45,691 nucleotides of DNA from Zygnema cylindricum (Eukaryota; Streptophyta; Zygnematophyceae; Zygnematales; Zygnemataceae): contig JBBHKE010002613.1 of NCBI GenBank assembly GCA_037447655.1, forward strand, positions 64,001 through 109,691. Reading direction: 5' to 3'. Shown piece after piece: positions 21,355 through 32,268 of this stretch (the stretch's first letter is position 1; every line of letters starts with the position of its first letter). A program made the translations under genes and the position numbers. Under the pieces are notes generated by a model. The model worked only from the letters and a program-made list of their open reading frames with translations. It searched no databases and was not told where the DNA came from.

Positions 21355-23144
21355 GGACAACATACACTTCTAAAGAATTTGAGGATTTTTTGAAAGAGGA
21401 AAGGGTTCAACACCAAAAGACTGTTCCAAAGAACCCAAAACAAAACGGTGTAGCCAAGAGACTAAATCGGACATTAAGTGATAGTGCCCGTAGTATGTTG
21501 TTGGATAAAAAGATAAGAAAAAGCTTTTGGGCGAAAGCTATGAATTGTGCTAAATATCTCAAAAATAGAGTTCTTACCTCGGCAGTTAAAAGACAAACAC
21601 CTTATGAAAGATGGACAGGGAGAAAACCTAGTATTTCACACCTAATATGTTTGGAAGTCAAGTGTTTAGTCTAAACACAAAAAAAATCTGATTCGAAGTT
21701 AGATGTAAGGGGAAAGTCGGGATACCTACTTGGGTATGCTCAAAATGTAAAAGGATATAGAGTTTATGATCTCGGAAGAGAAGACATCATTTTAGTAAAA
21801 CACTTGGTAGTCATGGATGAAGGAAAGTCCATAAATCCCTTTAAACACACTAAACCGGTTAGAATTAGAATTGAATCCGAAAATGAGTTAGATTCACATT
21901 CTTCTAACCAAACTTCGTTTTAGCATAACCAAACTTCGTTTCAGCCTGACCTTGCAGAGGAAGAGAAAAATCTGAGCGAGAGTGACCCTCTCTTGGAGTC
22001 ACAGCTTCCGGTTCAAACCGAGGAAGAAAACCCGAGGAAAGCCCGGAAACGGATGATGAACTTCCGAAGATGGACTCCACGGATATGGGAGAAGATGAAG
22101 TCATCCAGATAAATGTGAGATCACCCTCAATTCCAACATCATATTTTGAAAGAGGAAGGAGATGCAAGAAGAGAATTTAAGAGAGACAAGTGAGCAACAC
22201 GGTAACTACGCTGTCACATTTAAGCGAACCCCAAACTTACCCAGAAACAATTAATAGTCCGGAACATAGTAGATGGATGACAACCTTTAATGATGAGATG
22301 GCTTCCATTATGGAAGCAAACATATCAGAGCTGGTGGATTGTCCTTCGGACAAAAACCCGATAGGGTGCAAGTGGGTGTTTAGGTTGAAACGCAATCCGG
22401 ATAACACTATCAAGCGATACAAGGCCAGATTAGTGGCAAAGGGGTTCACACAAAAGGAGGGAATCGAATATTAGGAGACATTCGCTCCGGTTGTTAGATT
22501 TCACCCCGTCCGGATTCTACTTAGTAGCGATCGCGGAAGACATGAGAGTGCACCCGATAGACATGAAAACTGCTTTCTTACACGGAGAATTAGAAGAAGA
22601 GATCTTCATGCGACAACCGGAAAGATTTGTGGAGAAAGGAGAAGAAAGTAAGGTGTGCAGATTGATAAAGTTTATTTATGGACTAAAGCAAGCTCCACGC
22701 CAATGGAATAAGAAGCTAGACGAGTTTTTGACGAGTTTGGGATATATCTGAGTTAATTCATATCATTCCATCTATTTATTTGGGGACAAGGAAGGTATAA
22801 TTTTCATTGCCCACTATGTTGATGATTTGCTTGTTTTGAGTAAATCAATCGAGCAAATTAATGGATTGAAAAAGGATCTAAAGAGTAGATTTGAAATGAA
22901 GGACTTGGGAGAGGCAAAGTACATTTTGGGAATGCAGATGGAGAGAGATAGAGAGAAGAAAACAATTAGACTAACTTAAAAAGAAGCAATAGGAAATATG
23001 CTTGATAAAATTCAAATGGATGAAGCAAGTAGTTGTACAACTCCAATAGATTTAAAGAAGGAAAATGAGGGGAGCTCAAAAGAGGGAGTCTTGATCTTGG
23101 ATAATAAGTTAGAACTTGAGGAAAGCAAGTTTATGCAAACTATT
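21355..23144 (+). pseudogene. copia integrase-RT relic of G, part before the solo LTR
   Basis: Integrase C-terminal half at 21355-21680 (NRTLSDSARSMLLDKK, YERWTGRKPSISHL). A linker with stops follows (GYAQNVKGYRVYDL, VKHLVVMDEGKSINPFK). RT N-terminus at 22190-22474 has CKWVFRLKRNPDNTI and ARLVAKGFTQKEGIEY, then a stop in the ETFAP motif. The next part, 22491-22751, includes MKTAFLHGELEEEIFMRQP. The palm box reads HYVDDLLVLSKS near 22820. The frame stops at CAAACTATT, where the solo LTR starts at 23145. Confidence 0.87.
23140..23144 (+). repeat. target-site duplication of solo LTR, left copy (CTATT)
   Basis: CTATT before the TGTTGT end. It is repeated at 24509-24513. Confidence 0.9.
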
Positions 23145-24508
23145 TGTTGTTTTTGAAAACTTAGTTTCGTGCGTACGGAGCGTTTCGTGCGTGCGCGTGT
23201 TCGCGTGCGTGCGCATTTACGCGATGTAGTGTGGAGGTTCGAATTGATTTGCGGATTGGGGGAGTAAATGTACGAAGAAAATTAAATGTACGTGAAGGAC
23301 TAATTGAGTGGCGCGAAATGCGCAATGTAAATGGACGGCGGATCGCGAAGCGATCCGATTTGAAATTTTCGAAGTGTGAAAATGTACGCATGGCGTACGA
23401 AACAAAATGCGACAAGCGCATTTATTACAAGGGACGCGCTTGCGGTACGAAAATGATTTCGATTGTACGAGGTTTCGACAAGTGGATTTTTATGACCACG
23501 CGGCGCGACATCAAGGGTGCCGATTAAGAGCGACGGACGGCGGATATAGGCCGCCGAGATTTTTATGTAGTGGTGACGCGAAATCGCGTCAATCACACGA
23601 TATTTATTTTTGGACGTTCCGGATTGTTTGACAAGTGATTCGTGGTACACGTGGAAGGCGGATGGCGTCCGCCGATATTTCCAAGGGATCGTATTGTTTG
23701 ATGACGTGTTAATTAGGTGGACCGTACATATACGATGTCGGTTCACTACGTGGATTTATCTGCAAGTGACTAAGCAAGTTGTCGCTTATGACGCGTATTT
23801 TGCGGACGCGTCGGTGTAAATATTTGAAACAATATTGTTTTGTCGTATGTGTATTATTAATTTAGTATTGATTATGACATTTTTATTTTAAGTGATCAAT
23901 TAGGGTTTTCGATAGTGTAATTTGTGTGTGTACGATGTCGTATTTGCAGACAAGTGTACGCTTACGATTGCTTGACTTTCAGGTGTACGCTTACGATTAG
24001 TTTGATTTAATGACAGTTACGTAATTTACGTTGGTTATTTTGACACTTAGTGATTTGTTAACAGCTCACAAGTGTATATATAGATTTGAGCTTCATTAGA
24101 ATATTAATCAATGCTGGTTAGTAAAGTGGGGACCGAAGATGTAGACTTTTAGGGTTGTCGATTAGGTCATGCACTTTGAATGATATAATGATTATTTAAT
24201 TATACTTTGATTATACTTTGTTTATATGAAATGCATTTGTCTTTATTATTTATTTATGTTGTTTTATATATGTTTGATATGCATTGTTTATGCATTTGTC
24301 CTAGGGTTTGTTTATGTCGATTATTCCATCAAACCTTAGATGTTGTCATAGGGTTTATTTATGTTGATTATTCCATGAAACCCTAAATGTTGTTGTATGT
24401 TAAATGGAGGATGCATTTCAAATGATTGTTCGTCGACCTTTTTTTGCTTAGCTTTTTGCATGATAGTTTGGGTCGCTTCTGCGGTCTATTTTAGACCAAA
24501 GAACAACA
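23145..24508 (+). repeat. solo LTR (1364 bp) inserted in G
   Basis: It begins TGTTGTTTTTG and ends ACAACA, an exact 6-bp inverted terminal pair of LTR type, flanked by CTATT on both sides. Removing it and one CTATT rejoins the RT codons of G (MQTI then LYRQVV). It contains a TATA-like TATATATAG near 24070 and a CpG-rich start (23160-23470), and has no coding capacity. Its first 20 bases resemble the LTR of E, so it may come from a related family. A single LTR with target duplications is the product expected from recombination between the two LTRs of one insertion. Strand is given by similarity to E. Confidence 0.88.
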
Positions 24509-24513
24509 CTATT
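24509..24513 (+). repeat. target-site duplication of solo LTR, right copy (CTATT)
   Basis: Perfect copy of 23140-23144 directly after the ACAACA end. Confidence 0.9.
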
Positions 24514-25190
24514 TTGTATAGACAAGTTGTCAGTAGTTTGATCTATTTTATGAATTGTACTCGTTCCGATATAGTAGCAGCTGTAGGGATATTAAGTAGG
24601 AGTCTGAATGATACTAGAAAGAAAGATTGGGAAGTGACGAAAAGGGTCATGCGATACTTGATAGGAATGAGAGATCTGTGGTTGCATTTGGGAGTGGATA
24701 ACACTGACATCACCACTTGGAGTGATACTGGTTAGGGGGATGCTTTGATGAGGAGGTGTACTTTTGGGTATGTGCTGTATGTTGGGAATGAGGCTTGCTG
24801 TTGGAACAACAAACAACAAAAGGTGATTGCTCAGTCTAATATGGAGGTTGAGTATATGGCCTATTGTTCGGCTGTGAAAGAATTAATGTGGGTAAAATCT
24901 TTGCTTCAAGAACTTGGATATATAAAATGGAGTGCAAAAGATATTTTGTGATAATCAAGCTGCAATCGTAATTGCAGCAAACCCTAAGCATCACTTTAAG
25001 GCAAAGCATATGGATATTTGTTTGAGCATTGTTAGAGAGAAGGTTGAGAATAAAAAAAATAGTTTGGAATATAGACCGGATGGAGAAATGGTAGCAGATA
25101 TGAGGACTAAGCCGGTTCCTTCTCCTAAATTGATATTTTGCAGGGAGAAGTGTGGACTGAAGCAGAAGATAGACAAGAAAATAAGGGAAG
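24514..25190 (+). pseudogene. copia RT end and RNase H relic of G
   Basis: It resumes after the solo LTR with YRQVVSSLIYFMNCTRSDIV and KDWEVTKRVMRYLIG. RNase H reads TTWSDTG then a stop. It continues MRRCTFGYVLYVGNEACCW, VEYMAYCSAVKELMWVKS and, after a frameshift near 24945, IFCDNQAAIVIAAN. The end is MVADMRTKPVPSPKLIFC. The polypurine tract AGAAAATAAGGGAAG occupies the last bases before 25191. Confidence 0.87.
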
Positions 25191-25560
25191 TGTTAAAATA
25201 GGGTATTTTGTATTCTATCTAGTTAGTCTATAGTCATCCTACAACTCTTATACTTGTCGTAGTCACTGAGAATTGGCAGGCAGCCATGGCTACCTCAGGC
25301 AGATAAGAAGACACGTGGAAGACACAACCCCTGCAAAAGTTAGACTAGCCCGACACAGCCCCTGCAAAAGTTAGACTAGCCCTTGCAAAAGTTTAGACTA
25401 GCCCCGGCAAAAGTTGGACTCTCAAGAACAAGATTTGATCTTGTGACTTCCCGGATAACCGCCGTACGGATTAACGGTCCGCTTTATCCGGTAGGTCTTG
25501 ATGAAGCGATACGTATATGGGATGTGATAAATATTTAAACACTGACGCGTGGTCAAGGGA
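25191..25560 (+). repeat. LTR of G, 5' part (right limit uncertain)
   Basis: It starts TGTTAAAATAGGG after the polypurine tract. It carries the loop motif ACTTGTCGTAGTCACT (25252-25267), AGCCATGGCT (25282-25291), a tandem repeat (25321-25421), a T-arm-like block (25424-25450) and AAATATTTAAACA near 25530, in the same order as in the LTRs of B, C and F. Beyond about 25550 I cannot follow the similarity, and no TG...CA end or target duplication is recognisable. Confidence 0.7.
25321..25421 (+). repeat. tandem repeat inside LTR of G
   Basis: Two near-identical 31-bp units (25321-25351, 25352-25382) are followed by two shorter partial units. All share TGCAAAAGTTAGACTAG or a close variant. Confidence 0.85.
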
Positions 25561-28089
25561 CAGGTATACTGAAAAAGGAGAGGACTTACACAAAGACTCT
25601 TACTTGGTTTTATATTAAAGTTCTCATTACGGTTCGAAAGTGATTAGACTCACTGATCTTTTTCGAGGGAGTGGATAGTAAGAATCTCATTGCATTTCCC
25701 TTAATTTTTTTTGAATTCTTTTCATTTTAATCCTTTATTTTTCAATGGGTTCATTCTCATTTCGTTTTAAACCCTTTTTTTTGTCCATGTATTGAGATCA
25801 AGGTCTGGTACCCCAAAAAACTCTAAAACAAGCATTCATTTCTCTGGGTTTCTTATAATTCCTTTCCAATTTGTTCCCATTTTTATGTGATTCATTTTTT
25901 TTTCGTGAAGTTGATGAGGTCGTGGAAGCTTTTCCGCGTGTGGTGTGTGACATTTGTCACAGTTGGCAATCAGCTCTCTGAAATAATTCCTTAACTCCCT
26001 AACCTCACACTTTGGACAATAGACTTTCTGGGAAAAAACTCGAGGAGAAAGAGGTAAGTTTGTTCATCAATTCAAGTTACCCGTGAAAATAAAGTGGGTT
26101 AGTTATTCACTGAAATGTACTCGTGAAAACGATGTTGGTTATTTGAAATGACTCGGAAAAATAGATTGGAGTCGGATGTTATCTGGAAATAACTTGTGGA
26201 AAAATATGTGGGAAATTAGGTGTGAAAAAGGATGTAAGCTTTATATTCACTCGAAATAACTTGGAAAAAAGGGTCTATATTAGTAAACGGTATTGTCTAC
26301 CCCCTTGGGCTGGAGATAACCTTCTTGGGCTTCAGATCATCGGGGTATAGCCGAGTTTTACGCGTTCAATAATGGTGGTGCACAAAAGTAAAAAAAAATA
26401 ACAAATGCGCAATCTCTAAGTCTGATATCACATTTCTTTTTACAAATGGTTAAATGTCCGGATTGGTTTTTTTCCTATTGCTGTTCACACGGTTCATTTT
26501 TTTTGAAATATTGCTGAAACGAGGTCAAAATCCTAAAAACGTTAGTGACAACAAGTTAAATTCGACAAAAAATTGATGAAACGAAATCAATTATTGAATT
26601 GAGTTTGAGTCCGAGGGGGTGGATTACGGTGTTTAAAGTGTCAGTTTTTTATTTTTGCAACCGGATTGTAGATTTATTTTGCACAGTGTGTTTCTTCTTT
26701 TCCCTACAAAGATCATGTTGCTTATAAACCAACGAGAACTACACAACCATATCAGTTAGGCTGTCTTTTTTTTTCTTTTTTTTTGTTGTTGATTATGCAT
26801 TATGTTTTTTTTTTAAGCATTGTGTAAGCAACGCTCTTTCAAGCATCTCAATCTGTCGCATCTGTTACATTCCTGTAGGATAAAATTTTTCCCCTTTTTT
26901 GTTCCTAGACTGTAGCAGACCCATAGTTCTAAAGCGCAAAAAATTGGGCCATATCATATGTCATATTATATTAGAGTTTGCACATTAATGTTGAAATTGA
27001 AGTAGGAAATGGCCTTATGACCTTACATATGGCCTTATGTAGTGTGGTTTCATTATTAATTTACATTAATTCATGAAGTAACAACCGACTTAACAGGGAG
27101 TAGGTTTATTCTATTCAATGTAAAACAAGAATTAATGTTCAAGCCAGCTAATGTAGGAGATCTGTGCCAGCAATAAATAGCATGGTTTGACAATGATAAC
27201 ATAAGTTTAGAACTCGGAAGTCAACCTACTGGCTGTGGATTCTGCAATCCATGGTCAAGAGAAAGTTTGAAGGTAACAGATTCAAATGTACACGAGTATT
27301 AGCCTTTGTATCATTTGATTGTAGAGATGCCTAACTAGTTCGATGATAGTGAATATTAGGATAGAGATTTTGTAATGATCAATATTGAACAATATTTTGT
27401 TTAATTTTTTGTAGAGAAACTGGAGAAACTACCTGGGACATAGGCCATGGATTCCTTTGCGAAAACTTACCAGCGGGCAATTATCATTTAGGGAACTCGT
27501 TGGTTTACGTGGAAGAAATAATTTTGCAATCAGCAATAAGAAATTCTCTTCTTAAACTTTCCATTTTTCATCGTAGGAGTTTGTTCATTACCACTTACCA
27601 AGTACTTGACTACTTCATTGTCGTTTTCACATTCTATTTTTCAAGGTTTGAATTGATATTTGATTTCCATTTAAGTTTTTCACTACAACGCTGGATCATT
27701 ATTAAATAAATAAAAAAAACATGAAGTTATTATCGTTTACATATTCTTGTGGTTTAGGTTGGTGAAATTGCATTCAAATTTGCTGTAAGGTAAATTTTAC
27801 AGAATGGGATAAACTTATACTTCAGCCAATTTTTCATTTTTTTTTATTATTTACTTGTTCTTCTTGCAAATGGTTCCGTTTTAATCCACTCTGCGATGTA
27901 GAATCCATGCAGGATATACCAGGGAGAAATTTAGTTACATCACTTCAAATTTAAATAATAATTTAACAAAATGCGTGATGATTCGATATGGTTCTGAACT
28001 GAAAATAAAGCATGGGCATTTTGCAGAAATAACAAAATCTCCCCATGAGTAAAATTTAGTGTTTAACAATCAAAATTTAAATATGAAGC

Positions 28090-28093
<4 letters not shown>

Positions 28094-28129
<36 letters not shown>
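28094..28129. repeat. (TC)18 microsatellite and polypyrimidine tract
   Basis: A perfect TC dinucleotide repeat of 36 bp, continued by an imperfect C/T-only tract to about 28210. The Ser/Leu-rich open frame across it is a repeat artefact. Confidence 0.95.
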
Positions 28130-28131
<2 letters not shown>

Positions 28132-28727
28132 CCTCCCTCCTTGCTCCCCTCTCTCTCTCCACTCTTCTCTCCTCTCTCCTCTCTTCTCTCTCTTTTCTCC
28201 CCTCTCCCCTCATTCTTGGAATTTTTTCTTCCAAAATTTCACTCAGTTTTGAAATTTGATTGTGATGAGGTAACTTGACGGGTGTGACTCAGCAGAAGAA
28301 ATCTTTATGTGTTTAGTTGGATTATTGACTCACTAATACCTCATTTTTGTTTTATTTTGTTCTGTTTTTATAGATGAAAGGAAAACCCAGTGGGGTCGAG
28401 TGCAAAAAGACCCAAGAGCTTCAAAAAGATCTTAATGGGGTGAAAACATGGTCGGAGAAATGTTGGTCTGCGGTGGTTAAGTCTTCCGATTTTACCCCAA
28501 TATCCGAAACAATTTTCTTTGTTAAGTCAGATGAGACTGAGTATCACCCTAATTTATAATCGGCTTGTGATGATTGGTGAAATCAACCATATCCGCACGA
28601 TGGTGAAATGTCGGGGTGTTGATCGAGATTTGCTAAGTTTTATTCCAAAAACTGTTCTATTTTGGTACTTTTTTGTACACCTTTGTCTTGTGAAGGTAGA
28701 AATTTTAGCCAATGTCCTAAAATTTCA

Positions 28728-28773
28728 GCATTGTGCAGATAGATCTGATGGCATTGTGCAGATAGATCTGATG
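28728..28773. repeat. perfect 23-bp tandem duplication
   Basis: The 23-bp unit beginning GCATTGTGCAGATAG occurs twice without mismatch (28728-28750, 28751-28773). No gene context. Confidence 0.9.
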
Positions 28774-30332
28774 GCAGAGCGAAGGAAAAGACATGAATTC
28801 ATTCACATTTAAGTTTTAGTTCATTTAATTTTACCTCTTTTTATGGTTAGTATTTTGTGTTATTTGCGCATAGCTTGGATTTTTATAATACAGTAGCAAT
28901 TTTGTATTACCATTAAAGCGTTGCTTACATTTTATGCATTATTATTAACATTCAATGAAGACACGGCTGCAAACAGTATTATTAGCACATTGTTGGCACA
29001 TTTTGTATCATAAATGTTATTAGCATTTATTAGAACATTGTCAATACATTGTATTGATACATTTTGTTATTGATACGTTTATAACATATTATTTACACAT
29101 TAGTAATTCATGTACTTTGTTGTTTTGCATGATTATAAATTAAAAGTGAATGCATTTCCAACACGGTATTAACACATAATTAACGCAATATCTGCTAGTT
29201 TTGCTGACATTTCTGGGCTGGAAGGAAGTGAGCAGTTGGTTTTGAATCTTACATTTTGCACACAGTTCCTACGATTGTATATGGCTCTATGAAACTATGT
29301 ACATATGCATGTTGTGAAAATAACATTTTCAAACTGGCCTTTTGCTTTGTAAAAAAAAAAAATGCTTTGTGTGGAAAAAAAAAAGTTCATGGTTTATTTG
29401 AACGAGGTAATTTTTCTTTTCTTTTTTTGTTGATTGCAGATGGAGGGCAGTATAACTCGTGCTTTGGATTCAGTGTCCGGTTGTTCCAATTGAGAAGTGG
29501 CATGTGGCACGTTTGTGTTTGAAACTGTTGAAAGCCGAACAAAAAGATTCCATGATTCACTTTGATTTTTGTAAAGATCGGTAGGTTTCCTCCCCTCTTG
29601 CCCTTTTTTGTTTTCTTTCCCTGATTATTTCTTCTTCCTTTTCTCTCCTTCCCTTGTTTTCTTTTTGAATGGCACTTTTGTGCGTCAAATGCTAAAAACA
29701 GAAACTGATACTTTCCATGATTCACTATGATTCCTGCGAAGGTTAGTAGGTGCCCTTTCCCATGTTTTTCATTTCTTTCCTTCCGTATTGCCTCTTTGCG
29801 ACCATGACCCATTTTTTTAGTTTTTTAGTTGCATGTTCAAGTTTTAAACCGCACACAAAGACTACTTGGTTATCTTTGATTTTTACAAAGCTCCATTGGA
29901 TCTCTATTCCCACCTGTTTTGTCTTTTTTTCCCTTCAAGTCTTTTAGAGCTTTCAAAGCTGTCTTAGAAGGCTTTTTTGAGGTTTTTTGGTTGGATTGGA
30001 GAAATCTGGTACAGGTTTCAACTTAAGTGTTTGGGCACCTTAATTGTTTACGAAAAGGAGAAAAGATACTACACTTATCCTTTTTGTTTTTCTTTCTCTT
30101 CATGAAAATTCATTATGTCGAAGGAGGCTTTACAACACGTCAGTGAATATTCTCTCCAACCCGACCCACTCCATTTTTTTTGTGTTACTTTACATTAATC
30201 AGACATCAACATTCACACTTACGTTTAGTCCTCTTTTTGGCCTATGTTTTTTAATGTTTTGGCTCGGTTTTTGTTGGCGTTTATCATGTCACTTGGTCCT
30301 TTCAAAGCGCTTTTAAGATTCGATCACCCAAC

Positions 30333-30658
30333 TGTCATCATGCACCATCATCATGGATCATTATCGTGCACCACCATCAACCGTATCATCGTGCACCAAC
30401 ATCATGTGGCATCAACGTGCACCATGATCATTGCACCAACATGCAACGATATTATTGCACCATCGTCCTGTCCAATCATCGTGCACCATCATCACGCACA
30501 AACCTTATGTAGCATCAGCGTGCAGCATCATCATGCACCATTATCATGCACCATTATCTCTCTGCATCATCATGCATCGTCATCTTGCACCATCGTCATG
30601 CGCATCATCATGCTCGTGCACCATAATCATGCAGTGTTCATTGCACCATCATCATGTA
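30333..30658. repeat. CAT-rich minisatellite
   Basis: About 325 bp built from variants of CACCATCATCATG and CATCGTGCACCA, with spacing of roughly 12 to 20 bp between GCACCA cores. Two long overlapping frames (His-rich, and Cys/Ser/Ile-rich) result from the repeat and are not credible proteins. Confidence 0.85.
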
Positions 30659-31155
30659 CAAAGTGACATATAGACTTTTAGTAAAAGCAAGTGAAATAAA
30701 CAAAAAACGAAAATCCTCTTAAAATTGAGTCTAATTTTAAAGCAGTTTAGCCTCCAGACTTCACATTCACATGTTATAATCTTACTTTTTAAAGTTGATG
30801 AGTCACTTGAAAACTATAAATTTTCCATACGAGGGGTAAGTAAAGGACAAAGTGTCCAAAATATCTAAAGAAAACAAAATGAAATATAATTACAAACTCT
30901 TTGAAAGACCAACCCATTGAAACCATCCTTTAGACAATAATAGACAAATTTTGAAAGGGCTAAAGAGGCAAATAGGATACAAGTTTGAGGTAACAACTTT
31001 AATTTTTCGAAGTATGATGATAAACATTGAGAAACCAAAAAGAATGACGTATGGTGGACAACCACAGGTGAACCAATTGAGGTGCGTATATATTACTTCA
31101 CTTTTTGGAAGACCATGGATACCTTTGGAACTATCGGTCAATGTAGCACCAATAC

Positions 31156-32268
31156 ATGCAGCTACCATACCGAATATCTCAACATTGCTTGTGTGCGGCC
31201 TATTTGGGATGTTGGTGCCTTATTGCCTCCACTCTTGTTTCCCGTTGTCTGGCTGGAGACACCACCGTTCTAGCCACCGTGGTACCTCGGGTCTTTGATG
31301 GTGTGTTCGCTTTACAACGTTTTCTATTGGACGCGTCACGTTCTCTCCCTCCTCATGCTTTAATGGATGTGCCGATTCTTTCCACCCTTGTTACGAAATC
31401 TCTTGAGTCTGTCCAAGAATCGATTTCTGATCGGGTTGTCCCCGCCATTAAATTCTAGCTTCTCGAGGCACTTCCCTCTGATTCTTTTTGACCGTCTTCT
31501 CTCTTGTGGTGGACCTGGTTCTTGGTCTTGGCTATTCGCTACACCTATTTTGTCCACTCTTCGATTCTCACCTGCCCAGTTCACAACTGCCCTCTGGTTT
31601 CGCCTTGGATTCTCCCATCCTCTTTTACTTGGCTCTCTAGTTTGCGCATGCGGTCGCGTCTTGGGGCCCGATGGTGTCCATTTGCTTCGTTGCTTCAATG
31701 GAGGAGAATTGATCCAGGCGCACGACACTATTCGCGACGCTGTTGCGACTATCGCTTCGGAGGGGGGCTTTTCTGTGGGTCGCGAGGTTTTTCATATTAT
31801 TCCCACGGGACGGATCGATGTTGTTTTGCTCGATGGTGCCCGCCGCATTTTTGGTGATATTGTTTTGGGTAACCCTACTTCACGGACAGTCGTTGGTCTG
31901 GCGGCTTGGGGTGGCGGCTCGTGATGCCGCTAAGGTGAAAGAGCGTGGTTATGCCCACCGGGACCTTAGAATGACTTTAATCTGATGGCGGTTGAGATCT
32001 TTGGTTGTTTGGGTGTTGTGTTGGACGAGTTTCTCCGTACTTGTGCTCGACGTGCTTTCGAGCGACGAGGACATGGGAGCCCTCCTCCTTCGGTCCTTAC
32101 TTCTTTTTATCGTCAGCGGTTATCTGTGGCTTTACAGCGAGTCCAGGCTTTTATTCTCCTTCGATCAACTATTGCGGTTATGGGTCGTCGACGTGTTCCG
32201 GAACTCCCTCAACGTGCTCCCCCGGGCTGGGGGGACTTACAGGGTTGCTTTTCGTTGATATTTAATTG
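31156..32268 (+). pseudogene. non-LTR (LINE-like) retrotransposon ORF, C-terminal relic
   Basis: The tail of a non-LTR reverse transcriptase polyprotein, spread over at least three frames. First comes a helical part (VVPRVFDGVFALQRFLLDA, 31270-31400). Next is FTTALWFRLGFSHPLLLG with a CCHC-like finger (CACG, eight residues on HLLRC) near 31645-31700, then AHDTIRDA and GRIDVVLLD. The last two resemble the His-Asp and Pro/Ile-Asp parts of a restriction-like endonuclease. The end is MAVEIFGCLGVVLDEFLRTC and SFYRQRLSVALQRVQAF (31985-32268). I recall this type of tail from moss and lycophyte predictions. No RT domain or poly(A) tail is visible, so it is 5'-truncated and its 3' end is unknown. Confidence 0.7.

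Larger units (their letters stand above)
21355..25560 (+). mobile_element. Ty1/copia LTR retrotransposon G, 5'-truncated, split by a solo LTR
   Basis: It begins abruptly inside the integrase core (YTSKEFEDFLKEERVQHQ) and runs through linker, RT and RNase H to a polypurine tract and an LTR starting TGTTAAAATAGGG at 25191. An LTR of another element is inserted at 23145. The proteins are close to B and F. The LTR carries the shared 5' module but has its own sequence otherwise. Its right limit is not determined; similarity to other LTRs stops near 25550. Confidence 0.88.
25561..31155. other. AT-rich interval without a supportable gene
   Basis: About 5.6 kb. Part may be the remainder of the LTR of G. 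At 26070-26280 there is a loose, degenerate repeat of about 40 bp around CTCGTGAAAA and GGAAATAACTTG. At 28374-28559 a 61-codon frame starts right after a splice-acceptor-like TTTTTATAG (MKGKPSGVECKKTQEL), but I recognise no family and no partner exons. Poly-A, poly-T and CT-rich tracts are frequent. I see no terminal repeats, tRNA or conserved protein motif elsewhere. Confidence 0.5.

Noticed and set aside
23161-23746. Overlapping ORFs of 86-148 codons in the solo LTR
   Set aside because: They lie in CpG-rich LTR sequence, overlap on both strands and resemble no protein family.
25321-25421. CRISPR-like repeat array
   Set aside because: Units are directly adjacent without unique spacers, inside a plant retrotransposon LTR.
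28059-28259. Ser/Leu-rich ORF
   Set aside because: Produced entirely by the (TC)n microsatellite and polypyrimidine tract.
30244-30673. His-rich and Cys-rich ORFs resembling metal-binding proteins
   Set aside because: They are the reading frames of the CAT-rich minisatellite; no start context or conserved fold.
31360-31728. 122-codon minus-strand ORF
   Set aside because: Antisense shadow of the LINE relic, which has recognisable motifs on the plus strand.
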